Shown here: positions 54,714 through 63,761 of the stretch, one piece after another
Position numbering within the stretch: position 1 is the first letter of the stretch
How the letters are laid out: each line of letters begins with the position of its first letter
Assembly (NCBI RefSeq): GCF_004331695.1
Contig: NZ_SJSL01000008.1
Location: 105,553-169,552, forward strand
Direction of reading: 5' to 3'
Source: Pedobacter psychroterrae
GTDB taxonomy: Bacteria > Bacteroidota > Bacteroidia > Sphingobacteriales > Sphingobacteriaceae
DNA length: 64,000 nucleotides
Position numbers and translations under genes: made by a program
The notes under the pieces: model-generated
The model's input: only the letters and a program-made list of their open reading frames with translations
Databases searched by the model: none
What the model was told of the DNA's origin: nothing

Positions 54714-56297
54714 ATGAAAAATATAAAAATAGCATTTATCGCTTTATTCATCCTGGTAGTCGCTGCGGGCTGTAAAAAGAGCTTTCTGGAGCGCACACCG
54801 CTGGATGCAGTTACGATAGACAATTTCTATCAGACGGAAAACGACCTCAGACAGGTAACAGGAGCATTGTATGGCTCCCCCTGGTTTGATTACAACGACA
54901 AGGTGATCCTTTTCATCGGTGATGCCATGTCGGGAAACCTTGGAGGTGGTAATGCAGGTTCATGGAACAACTTTGCCGTATCTTCCGGTGAGACGGGAGT
55001 AAACGAAGGGTGGCGCTCCCTGTACCGGATCATTGCGCATTGCAATATGAACATTATCTATTTCAATGAGAAAGCCTCGCCTTCCATTTCTGCCGAAGCT
55101 AAAAATGCGGCATTGGGAGAATTGAAGTTCCTAAGGGCTACGTCCTATTTCAATTTAGTGCAGCTTTGGGGTGCCGTTCCGATCATAGAAGACAACAGGA
55201 CCCTGGTAGAGATGCCATCAAGGCCAAGAAACAACATTGCCGATATATACCGTTTCATTATCAACGACATGCGTTTTGCTGCAGAAAACCTTCGAACAGT
55301 GAAAGATGCAGGCCGTGTGAATAAATGGTCGGCCGAAGGCATGCTTGCCAAAATATACCTGACCAGGTCTGGTCTGAAAGACGATGGAACAGGCACTGGC
55401 AACGGCACCCGCTCACAGTTATACCTGGACAGCGCAAAGTATTATGCAGGAGATGTATGTAAAAACAGCGGGCTCGAACTGATGCCGTCATACGCTGACC
55501 TGTTCAAGATCGCCAATAACAACAGCGATGAGTCGCTTTTTGCCCTGCAATGGATTGGAAGTGCTACCTATGGAATAGGAAACTCTACCCAGGCCTATTA
55601 TGCGGCCGAGCCAAAACTAACAGGCGTTGGAGATGGCTGGGGAGCAGCAAATACGGTAAGTATAGACCTGTTTTCCAATAAATACATCAGCGGTGATACC
55701 CGCAGAAAAGCTACTTATATGCAGAGCGGTGATGTATATCCCGAGTTGCTTAAAGCATCAGGCGGATATACGGTAACGAATACCACGCCCAACCTTAAAA
55801 AGTACATCGTAGGTACCCCTGCAGACAATGACAACAAAGGCGTGTTCTTTATGTCTACCGGCATCAATACCTATATGCTGCGCCTGGCCGATGTGTACCT
55901 GCTGTATGCTGAAGCGATATGTGGCAACAATGCATCTACTACCGATCCCGATGCGCTGACCTATTTTAACCGTGTCCATACCCGTGCGGGATTAAACCCT
56001 AAAACAGGGACCCTTACCATGGCCGATATCCTTGCAGAAAGAAGGATAGAGCTGGCTTTTGAAGGACAATACTGGTTTGATCTGCTTAGACAATATGACA
56101 TTAATCCTGGTCAGACAATAGCCATGCTGGCCAATCAGGACAGGGGAACAGTTAGCTACAATTCTACCACCAATACTACAGTTTATACCAGCAAAAAAGT
56201 GGCACCTACCGCCGCTTCGTTCAAACTGCCGTATCCGGAAGCAGATGTAGTGACCAATCCGCTATTGAAGGAAGCACCGGTACCGTATTATAAATAG
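54714..56297 (+). CDS. susD: SusD-family glycan-binding lipoprotein (RagB/SusD)
   Basis: 527 residues. The lipoprotein signal is LVVAAGCKKSFLERTPLDAV. SusD family segments include GWRSLYRIIAHCNMNI, AALGELKFLRATSYFNLVQLWG, VNKWSAEGMLAKIYLTR, LRLADVYLLYAEA and RRIELAFEGQYWFDLLRQ. It caps the SusC barrel and helps capture ligand. The length is typical. Confidence 0.96.
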   Translation: MKNIKIAFIALFILVVAAGCKKSFLERTPLDAVTIDNFYQTENDLRQVTGALYGSPWFDYNDKVILFIGDAMSGNLGGGNAGSWNNFAVSSGETGVNEGWRSLYRIIAHCNMNIIYFNEKASPSISAEAKNAALGELKFLRATSYFNLVQLWGAVPIIEDNRTLVEMPSRPRNNIADIYRFIINDMRFAAENLRTVKDAGRVNKWSAEGMLAKIYLTRSGLKDDGTGTGNGTRSQLYLDSAKYYAGDVCKNSGLELMPSYADLFKIANNNSDESLFALQWIGSATYGIGNSTQAYYAAEPKLTGVGDGWGAANTVSIDLFSNKYISGDTRRKATYMQSGDVYPELLKASGGYTVTNTTPNLKKYIVGTPADNDNKGVFFMSTGINTYMLRLADVYLLYAEAICGNNASTTDPDALTYFNRVHTRAGLNPKTGTLTMADILAERRIELAFEGQYWFDLLRQYDINPGQTIAMLANQDRGTVSYNSTTNTTVYTSKKVAPTAASFKLPYPEADVVTNPLLKEAPVPYYK

Positions 56298-56323
56298 GAT
56301 TGTTTACATCAAAAAAGACAGAA

Positions 56324-57541
56324 ATGAAAAGTTACATCATATATCGTCGTCAGGTACAATTACTGGTTGTACTGACCCTGTTTTTTGCCTGCTTTACAGC
56401 CTGCAAGAAAGAAGAAACAAATACCAGCAGTGCTGCCCCTGTGATTAGAAACCTGAGGGCCATTGCACCTGCACCAAACGACTCTACACTTACCAAAGTA
56501 TCACCCGGACAGCTGGTAGTACTGCAGGGCGACAATTTCCTTGGCGTAAAAGCAGTATACTTCAATGGTGTCATCGCCTCGTTCAATGCCGCACTGGTAG
56601 GTAAACAAAACCTCGTCGTGACCGTTCCCGAACCTGATTTTGCCAATCCTGTAGCCGGACAGGAAAACCAGGTACGCATTATTACCAATGCAGGCGAAAC
56701 TACGTTTACCATACCATTGGTGCCTCCTCCGCCAGTCATTACCGGGGTAGATTATGAGTATAAAGCTCCAGGTCAGGTACTAACCATCTACGGACAATAC
56801 CTTTATCTGATCACCAAGGTCGCCTTTGCTGGTGGCGATGGTACCAATGTCCAGTCAAACCAAACAGGTACCGCAATGCAGGTAACCATTCCGGCTTCGG
56901 CTACTTCAGGCCATATTGTGGTTACTACTCAAGGTGGCAGCAGCAGTTATGTAAGCTACAATGACAGAACGAACGGAATATTTTCAAACTTTGATGCAAT
57001 AAATCCGTTCCAGTACTGGTCGGCCTCACAGACCAATGATGCATCGCTATTTCCTGGAGCTATAGGCAATTACGTGCAGATGAAATTTGACAATGTGGGT
57101 ATCAATGACCAGGCCTGGTACAATGGCGGTCGCTCCATCAACATGAATGACGGGCAGTGGATCCCACAGGCCAGCCTTTCAGACCCTACCGATAGCTGGG
57201 CTGTGAAGTTTGATATCTTTGTCAAAGAACCCTGGAAAACAGGAGCATTATTGATCCGTACAGATTCGTACGACTATATGGCACGATATGAGCCCTGGAA
57301 AACAGCAGTAGGTAATTCATTTACTACGACCGGCTGGATCACCGTTACCCTTCCTATGTCCAGCTTCAAAAAGGCCGCTGCAGGTTTTCAGGGTACGGGA
57401 GAGTCGATTGCCAATTTGAGTACGCTGCTCGGCACCTCAGGCCGCAAAGCCATGTCTTTTATGTTTTATAATGATTCATCAACGCCTATTGCTAAGTTTG
57501 ACGCTGCGGTAGACAACATCAGAATAGTAAAGATTAAATAA
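56324..57541 (+). CDS. TIG/IPT-domain surface glycan-binding lipoprotein
   Basis: 405 residues from ATG 56324; the TTG 24 nt earlier gives a poorer signal peptide. The lipobox is CFTACKK. Two IPT/TIG domains follow (about 35-130: VSPGQLVVLQGDNFLGVKAV; about 130-215: YKAPGQVLTIYGQYLYLITK). A C-terminal beta-jelly-roll (about 225-405) with many aromatic residues (FQYWSAS, QAWYNGG, WAVKFDIFVKEPWK) is likely the carbohydrate-binding module. Such proteins are encoded after SusD and replace SusE/F as surface glycan-binding proteins. The specificity cannot be read from sequence. Confidence 0.85.
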   Translation: MKSYIIYRRQVQLLVVLTLFFACFTACKKEETNTSSAAPVIRNLRAIAPAPNDSTLTKVSPGQLVVLQGDNFLGVKAVYFNGVIASFNAALVGKQNLVVTVPEPDFANPVAGQENQVRIITNAGETTFTIPLVPPPPVITGVDYEYKAPGQVLTIYGQYLYLITKVAFAGGDGTNVQSNQTGTAMQVTIPASATSGHIVVTTQGGSSSYVSYNDRTNGIFSNFDAINPFQYWSASQTNDASLFPGAIGNYVQMKFDNVGINDQAWYNGGRSINMNDGQWIPQASLSDPTDSWAVKFDIFVKEPWKTGALLIRTDSYDYMARYEPWKTAVGNSFTTTGWITVTLPMSSFKKAAAGFQGTGESIANLSTLLGTSGRKAMSFMFYNDSSTPIAKFDAAVDNIRIVKIK

Positions 57542-57542
57542 T

Positions 57543-59291
57543 ATGAGATTACGCGGATTATTAATGGTGGCTGGAATGGCCGTTTTACTTGTCTATACTT
57601 CTTGCAAAAAAAGTAAAGTGACCGACACCGATGACACACCGGTGGATCCACCATCAGATACTCCGGTAACACCCCCTACAGAAGTTGCGGTAGCAGCTTC
57701 TGTAGGTTTCTTCATGGACGAATGGCAAGCCAGAACTTTTACCGCGCCAACATTTTCTGAAGTAGCAAAACCGGCTGGCGCAGCAAATGTTGCCGTAACG
57801 GTTGATTACAGCCAGACCCTCACTAAAGTTTCTAAATACCTTTTTGGCAACAATGCCAATCCTTATATCGGGCAGATGGTGACAGAGCCGCTATTGATCA
57901 GTCAGCTGAAGACCTTGTCGCCCAATGTGATCCGTTTTCCGGGGGGCAATATTTCCAGTGTCTATTTCTGGAATGCAAGGCCGGGCGAGAAACCTGCAGA
58001 TGTACCCAATACGCTATACGATAGCAGTGGCAATCCGGTGTCGGAATCTTACTGGTTTGGTAAGAACAACGATGGCTGGACCCTCTCGGTAGATAATTAC
58101 TATGCAATGCTGCAGCAAACCAATACTAAAGGAATCATTACCATCAACTACGCCTACGCCAGGTATGGCACCAGTGAGCATCCCGATAGGGTAGCAGCAC
58201 ACCATGCTGCTGAATGGGTACGTGCAGATAAGGGCAAAACAAAGCTATGGGAAATTGGCAATGAAAGCAGCGGCCCATGGCAGGCTGGCTGGAAGATTGA
58301 CGTTACTAAAAACAAAGACGGACAGCCTGAGATCATTACCGGTGAAATCTACGGCAAGCACTTTAAGGTCTTTGCCGACTCTATGCGCAAAGCTGCTGCT
58401 GAAGTCGGCGCACAGATCAAGATTGGCGCGCAACTGGTGCAGCACGACCCTGTAAACTCCTGGAACAATGTAGACAAGACCTGGAACAATGGTTATTTCG
58501 CAGCTGCAGGGGACTATGCAGATTTCTATATTGTACATGATTATTATACCCAGCTTGGGGAAAATACCAATGCGGTAAATATACTCAACTCACCGGTGCA
58601 GGTCTCCAAATCGATGATGGACTGGATGAAAGTAACCACCCGGCAGGGAGGTGTGCCCATGAAGCCCATCGCCTTGACAGAGTGGAATATCGGAGCAGAG
58701 GGTAACAAGCAAATGGTATCGCATGTAGCCGGTATCCATGCAGTAATGGTATTCGGAGAACTGATTAAAAATGAGTTTGGGATGGCGGCAAGGTGGGATA
58801 TTGCCAATGGCTACAACAATGGCAATGATCACGGCATGTTTAGCCTGGGTGATGAAAACAATGGAACGTTAAAATGGAGCCCGCGCCCGGCATTTTATTA
58901 CCAGTATTATTTCCAGCGCTTTTTGGGCGACAGGATGGTCAGTTCAGCAGTTAGCGGCAGTGCCGATGTACATTGCTATGCTTCCGGTTTTACCTCAGGT
59001 GAAGCAGGTATCGTGCTGGTTAATAAAGGCACCTCCTCAAAAGTAGCTGAAGTAAGTATCAAAAACTTCCGTGCCGGTACACGCTACTACTATTATACAC
59101 TTACCGGGGGAACAGACAACGGAGATTTTTCTGCCAAAGTGCTGATCAATGACAACGGACCTTCAGGTGCAGCAGGTGGGCCATCAGGCTACCAGACATT
59201 GCTAAGCCGCTCGGCAACCCTGAGCGATGGAATAAAGGTCAGTCTGCCTGCAAGATCAGTTGTTTTTATCGCAGCAGAACCTAAAAAGTAA
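57543..59291 (+). CDS. Lipoprotein glycosidase, clan GH-A-like, family uncertain
   Basis: 582 residues. The lipobox is VYTSCKK, followed by a Asp/Pro/Thr linker. From residue 85 the chain looks like a (beta/alpha)8 barrel: KYLFGNNANPYIGQ, VIRFPGGNISSVYFW, ITINYAYARYG. The pair WEIGNES (Glu241, probable acid/base after Asn) and ALTEWNIG (Glu380, probable nucleophile) fits clan GH-A (families such as GH39, GH51, GH30). A C-terminal beta-sandwich (about 475-582) follows. In context an arabinofuranosidase- or xylosidase-type exo-activity is plausible, but I cannot place the family. It begins 1 bp after the glycan-binding gene. Confidence 0.75.
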   Translation: MRLRGLLMVAGMAVLLVYTSCKKSKVTDTDDTPVDPPSDTPVTPPTEVAVAASVGFFMDEWQARTFTAPTFSEVAKPAGAANVAVTVDYSQTLTKVSKYLFGNNANPYIGQMVTEPLLISQLKTLSPNVIRFPGGNISSVYFWNARPGEKPADVPNTLYDSSGNPVSESYWFGKNNDGWTLSVDNYYAMLQQTNTKGIITINYAYARYGTSEHPDRVAAHHAAEWVRADKGKTKLWEIGNESSGPWQAGWKIDVTKNKDGQPEIITGEIYGKHFKVFADSMRKAAAEVGAQIKIGAQLVQHDPVNSWNNVDKTWNNGYFAAAGDYADFYIVHDYYTQLGENTNAVNILNSPVQVSKSMMDWMKVTTRQGGVPMKPIALTEWNIGAEGNKQMVSHVAGIHAVMVFGELIKNEFGMAARWDIANGYNNGNDHGMFSLGDENNGTLKWSPRPAFYYQYYFQRFLGDRMVSSAVSGSADVHCYASGFTSGEAGIVLVNKGTSSKVAEVSIKNFRAGTRYYYYTLTGGTDNGDFSAKVLINDNGPSGAAGGPSGYQTLLSRSATLSDGIKVSLPARSVVFIAAEPKK

Positions 59292-59407
59292 ATGCCAATA
59301 CCTGACATCATGTAAGCAAAATTGAGTATAATGTCAAAATAACTGAATTAATACCCTGCTCCATCAGCTACCTTTGGTATAACCAGTTAAATTAATAAGC
59401 CTTGCGT

Positions 59408-61690
59408 ATGAACCTTCCTAAAAGTTACCTTTCTTTTGCTGCTCTGTTGTTGTTAGTGTTTACCAGTGCCGGACTTAAGCAGGCAACAGCTCAAAACAAA
59501 ACAGCTGCATTAAATGATCTGAGGATCTGGGACAATAAACCGGCTACCACATGGATGACAGAAGCTTATCCTATCGGAAATGGCCGGATAGGCGGAATGG
59601 TGTTTGGTGGAGTTGGGCAGGAGCACGTTCAGTTTAACGACATCACTTTGTGGACAGGTAATGAACTGGATAGAGGAATGTACCAGGCATTTGGCGACCT
59701 GTTCTTCAATTTTAATAGCGGGCAAAGCCAGGCTTCAGACTATCACCGGGAGCTGGATTTAAGCAAATCCCTGCACCAGGTATCCTATACCCTTGATGGT
59801 GTAAAATACAAACGTGAATATTTCTGCAGTTTTCCTGACCAGGTAATGGTGATGCGGTTCACTGCCAGCAAGAAAGGCGCTTATTCAGGTACATTAAGTT
59901 TGAAAGATGCGCATGGCGCAATGGTAACAGGTAATGGCAACAATACCCTGCAGATAGCAGGCAGCCTGAGCAATGGCATGCGCTACCAGGCAAATGCCCA
60001 GGTCAAAACAGCAGGTGGCAATAGCCTTGTTGAGCCTGACGGCAAAGGGGGAACGCAACTTAAAGTAACCAATGCCGATGCGATTACGATCTATTTGTCG
60101 GCCGCTACAGATTTTGCCAATGACCGTTCAGCAAACTGGAAAGGAGAAGCCCCTGATGTAAAGATCCGGAAGATCCTGGCTTCAGCCACTGCAAAACCCT
60201 ATGCCGCTTTGTTGAGCAACCATATAAAAGACTATCAGCACCTATTTGGCCGTGTACATCTTAATCTTGGAAAAAGCAGCACTGAGACAATGCAGCAACC
60301 TATTTACAAACGGTTGATCAATTATAAGAATACTACTGATCCGCAGCTGGAGTCGCTCATTTTTCAGTATGGCAGGTATCTGCTGATCAGCTCATCCAGA
60401 AAAGGCGGGCTTCCGGCCAATCTACAGGGTCTGTGGAACGAAACCAATATGCCACCATGGGGTAGTGATTACCATACCAATATCAACATTCAGATGAATT
60501 ACTGGCTGGCCGAACCCACCAATCTTTCAGAATGCCATTTCCCATATCTTGATCACATCAATGCGATACGGGAAGTGAGAAAAATAAACACAAAAAAGGA
60601 ATATCCCGGCGTAAGGGGCTGGACATTGAGAACAGAAAGCAACCCATTTGGTGGTGAAAGCTATTTATGGAATACACCTGGCAGTGCATGGTATGCACAG
60701 GCACTTTGGGAACACTATTCGTACACTAAAGATGCCAGTTATTTAAAAACTTTTGCCTATCCGATTATCAAGGAGATCTCAGAATTTTGGGATGACCATT
60801 TAAAGCGGAGACCAGACGGGACATTGGTAGCGCCATTGGGTTGGTCGCCGGAACATGGCCCTACAGAAGACGGAATCACACACGACCAGCAGATTATCTG
60901 GGACCTGTTTACCAATTACATAGAAGCCGCTGATATTCTAAAGATAGATAAGGCCTACCGCGATCATATCGCCGATCTGAAAGCTCATTTGCTGAAACCA
61001 AAGATCGGCAAGTGGGGGCAGCTGCAGGAGTGGGAGACCGATCGGGACGACCCTAAAGATCAGCACAGACATGTGTCCCATCTTTTTGGCCTGCATCCGG
61101 GAAGAGAGATCAGCACCATCCAAACACCGGAACTTGCCAATGCAGCTAAAGTCAGCCTGCTGGCCCGTGGCGACGCCTCTACCGGCTGGTCTATGGCATG
61201 GAAAATGAACTTCTGGGCCAGGCTTCAGGACGGTGACCATGCATATGTGATCCTTAAAAACTTTATCAACCCTGTAGGTGGCTCGGGAATAGATTATAAC
61301 GAAGGTGGTGGTATCTATACCAATTTATTCTGCGCGCACCCACCGTTTCAGATAGATGGAAATTTTGGCTATACAGCCGGAGTGTCCGAGATGCTGGTCC
61401 AGAGCCATATAGGCGAAATCCAGGTGTTGCCAGCATTGCCAAAAGCATGGCCAACAGGCAGTGTTCAGGGATTAAAAGCCAGGGGCAATTTTGAGATCAC
61501 TGACCTGCAATGGAAAGATGGTAAGATCGTAAAATTGGTAATCAGGTCATTGGCGGGAGGGGAATGCAAGCTTCGTACCCATAATGAATTAAAAGCAAGC
61601 TTTCCGGTTACCAAAGGTGGTGAAAAGCAGGACTTAACATACAGTTTCAATACCCAGGCAGGAAAAATTTACAGTTTTATAGGAAATTAA
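59408..61690 (+). CDS. GH95 alpha-L-fucosidase
   Basis: 760 residues from ATG 59408 (MNLPKSYLSF), with a signal peptide to about TAQ. The GH95 start is WMTEAYPIGNGRIGGMVFGG. The (alpha/alpha)6 barrel holds the catalytic set known from Bifidobacterium AfcA: Asn358 and Asn360 in HTNINIQMNYW, Glu482 in WSPEHGP and Asp650 in HPPFQIDGNFG. The His two residues before Asn358 is the one associated with fucose rather than L-galactose preference. It removes alpha-1,2-fucose, for instance from xyloglucan side chains. It is separated from the preceding gene by about 115 bp, so it may have its own promoter. It is last in the PUL. Confidence 0.95.
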   Translation: MNLPKSYLSFAALLLLVFTSAGLKQATAQNKTAALNDLRIWDNKPATTWMTEAYPIGNGRIGGMVFGGVGQEHVQFNDITLWTGNELDRGMYQAFGDLFFNFNSGQSQASDYHRELDLSKSLHQVSYTLDGVKYKREYFCSFPDQVMVMRFTASKKGAYSGTLSLKDAHGAMVTGNGNNTLQIAGSLSNGMRYQANAQVKTAGGNSLVEPDGKGGTQLKVTNADAITIYLSAATDFANDRSANWKGEAPDVKIRKILASATAKPYAALLSNHIKDYQHLFGRVHLNLGKSSTETMQQPIYKRLINYKNTTDPQLESLIFQYGRYLLISSSRKGGLPANLQGLWNETNMPPWGSDYHTNINIQMNYWLAEPTNLSECHFPYLDHINAIREVRKINTKKEYPGVRGWTLRTESNPFGGESYLWNTPGSAWYAQALWEHYSYTKDASYLKTFAYPIIKEISEFWDDHLKRRPDGTLVAPLGWSPEHGPTEDGITHDQQIIWDLFTNYIEAADILKIDKAYRDHIADLKAHLLKPKIGKWGQLQEWETDRDDPKDQHRHVSHLFGLHPGREISTIQTPELANAAKVSLLARGDASTGWSMAWKMNFWARLQDGDHAYVILKNFINPVGGSGIDYNEGGGIYTNLFCAHPPFQIDGNFGYTAGVSEMLVQSHIGEIQVLPALPKAWPTGSVQGLKARGNFEITDLQWKDGKIVKLVIRSLAGGECKLRTHNELKASFPVTKGGEKQDLTYSFNTQAGKIYSFIGN

Positions 61691-61692
61691 AA

Positions 61693-61715
61693 AGCTGCGC
61701 CCTTAGGGCGCAGCT
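61693..61715. terminator. Bidirectional terminator ending the PUL and the FKBP gene
   Basis: A 10-bp GC-rich stem (AGCTGCGCCC at 61693-61702 and GGGCGCAGCT at 61706-61715) has a 3-nt loop. The plus strand continues CATTTATT, and the minus strand continues TTTTAATTT. Confidence 0.85.
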
Positions 61716-61718
61716 CAT

Positions 61719-62207
61719 TTATTCAACAACGTCTACAAGCGTTATATCAAAGTCAAGGACTGAATTGGCGGGAATCCGCTCGTTTCCTCTGTTTCCATAA
61801 GCGTAATAAGAAGGCACAATCAGCCTGATCTTTCCACCCTCCTGGATTTTGGGAATTCCGAAGTACCAACCAGTAATCATTTCACCCAGGAAAAATGGAC
61901 CAGCGGTTGTTTTGCTCTCGTCAAATATACTTCCATTCAGAAAGCGGCCCACATAGTCGAACTTTATTGATGTCGCCGTAGTAAATTTTACATTCCCTTG
62001 TCCCGGTTCTATTATTTTATAATAAATCCCCACTACAGGGTCCATCGTTCCGCCGGTTATGTTATTGGTCTTTACGAACGCACTGATAGCCGCTGTATCT
62101 TTACTGAACTGTGCCAAATGGTCAAATTCTTCAATTTCGTTTTTCTTACAAGCTGTAAAGCATACGGTAAAGCATGCCAAAAGCAATAGGTGTTTTATTT
62201 TGATCAT
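61719..62207 (-). CDS. FKBP-type peptidyl-prolyl cis-trans isomerase lipoprotein
   Basis: 162 residues. The lipobox is CFTVCFTACKK. Residues 45-160 form the FKBP fold: VKFTTATSIKFDYVGRFLNG, IFDESKTTAGPFFLG, GWYFGIPKIQEGGKIRLIV, PSYYAYGNRGNERIPANSVL and LDFDITLVDV. Active-site aromatic and Asp positions appear conserved (FDYVG, IFDES). It likely folds or chaperones periplasmic or outer membrane proteins. It is a single gene. Confidence 0.93.
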   Translation of the reverse strand: MIKIKHLLLLACFTVCFTACKKNEIEEFDHLAQFSKDTAAISAFVKTNNITGGTMDPVVGIYYKIIEPGQGNVKFTTATSIKFDYVGRFLNGSIFDESKTTAGPFFLGEMITGWYFGIPKIQEGGKIRLIVPSYYAYGNRGNERIPANSVLDFDITLVDVVE

Positions 62208-62257
62208 AGTTTAACAAAGTTAGATAATTGATAAATAAAGATAATAAAAATAAATTA

Positions 62258-63568
62258 TTAATAGAGACTGGACACCTTAATGGCATGCAAGGGGAAAGTA
62301 AGGCTGAATGAAGTTCCGGCTTCGGTACTGCTGATAAGTGAAATAGTGCCGCCCTGCAGTTCGGTAAACTCTTTGCAAAGCAACAATCCCAGTCCCACCC
62401 CTTTTTCATTATTGGTGCCGTAGGTAGAATTTGATTCCACTGAAAACAGTTCTTTTTGCTGCTCAGGTGGTATACCTATCCCGTTGTCCTGAATGGTAAG
62501 GATACCCTGAGCCCCTTTTATCTCGCTTTTGATAATGATTTCCCCACCAGAGCGGGTAAATTTTATGGCATTATTGAGCAGATTGCGTACTACCAGCTTT
62601 AGCATATCCAGGTCAGCAATGATGCTCATATCCCGATCCACGTTATTCTCGATCGTGATCATTTTTTCCATTGCAGTTGACTGCTGCAAGTTCAGACAGG
62701 CAACAATTACCTCGTTCAGGTTTAGTCCTGTTAAATTGACCTTAACACCGCCTTCCATCTGAGCCTTGGTCCACGATAGCAGGTTGAACAACATTACCTG
62801 GGTATTTTTGGTTTCTTTAAGCAGGGCTTGTTTGATCTCTGTTTTTTCATTTTCGGCCAGGTCATAATCGACCAGTACTTCCAGGAAACTCTGAATAGAA
62901 TTCAGCGGTGACCTTAGGTCGTGTGATAAAATCGAAAGCAGGCGTGTTTTCGAGTCGTTGGCTACTTTTAAAGCTATTGAGGCATTCATTGCTTTTGCCT
63001 TCTCCGCATGATGGCCTTTTATCAGGTAAGTAAGCACCACACCTATACAGGCTATTACGCCGAGGTAAGTGGTAAGTATGTCTACGAAATAGCCAGTACG
63101 GCTGATGTATGTATCTTTAACCGTTTGCGGATAGAAATATTCAATCCCCATTAAAACCGAGACGATGCAGGCATTAAACAGCACCCAGAAAAAATACTGC
63201 CTGCTGGGCATTACTGAGAGGGTGAATACCATCGAGACAAGGCAGAGCAACAGGGTAGGGCCTTTGATTCCTGAATTAATAAAGTAATTGACAAGCAGCA
63301 TCAGCCCGGATGAAACGGTAAAGATGATTACACTTAATTTAAGCCGGCCAAAGTATCTCGAATTGTAGTAGGCCCCACAGATCACCAGCAGTGTAATGCT
63401 GAGGTTGATGTTTACATAAGGCACTCCGATAATAAAATTGGCAATAATCCCTACTGACACGGCAAACATAGCAATGAGACTTACCTCATGGAATATCCTT
63501 GCCTGTAGTGTAGTGCTGTCAGGTAAGCCAATTAACTGGCTATGTAGCTTTTTAAGAGAGTTTACCAT
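62258..63568 (-). CDS. Membrane sensor histidine kinase
   Basis: 436 residues from ATG 63568 (a TTG lies one codon earlier). About five or six membrane helices (about 30-185) make up the sensor, with no periplasmic domain of note. His216 lies in SILSHDLRSPLNS. The HATPase domain (about 320-430) has RNLLNNAIKFTRSGG, IQDNGIGIPPEQQ and GVGLGLLLCKEF. The signal is unknown. No response regulator is adjacent. It is close to, but not clearly part of, the transcription unit of the FKBP gene, with about 50 bp between them. Confidence 0.92.
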   Translation of the reverse strand: MVNSLKKLHSQLIGLPDSTTLQARIFHEVSLIAMFAVSVGIIANFIIGVPYVNINLSITLLVICGAYYNSRYFGRLKLSVIIFTVSSGLMLLVNYFINSGIKGPTLLLCLVSMVFTLSVMPSRQYFFWVLFNACIVSVLMGIEYFYPQTVKDTYISRTGYFVDILTTYLGVIACIGVVLTYLIKGHHAEKAKAMNASIALKVANDSKTRLLSILSHDLRSPLNSIQSFLEVLVDYDLAENEKTEIKQALLKETKNTQVMLFNLLSWTKAQMEGGVKVNLTGLNLNEVIVACLNLQQSTAMEKMITIENNVDRDMSIIADLDMLKLVVRNLLNNAIKFTRSGGEIIIKSEIKGAQGILTIQDNGIGIPPEQQKELFSVESNSTYGTNNEKGVGLGLLLCKEFTELQGGTISLISSTEAGTSFSLTFPLHAIKVSSLY

Positions 63569-63761
63569 CAATTACCCCAGGGATTTTATACAAAAATAAC
63601 AAAAGCCCCGCAGGAATCAACAACTCTTTGTAATCTAAGTATTTATTTGCATTAAAAGCGTATTTTCCGCTTATTGAGGAAGTGAACCATTTTATCTTTC
63701 TTCTGTCTATTCCTAAAATTGCCTTACCAAATTCGGACTAACCATTTAACTTTATATTACT

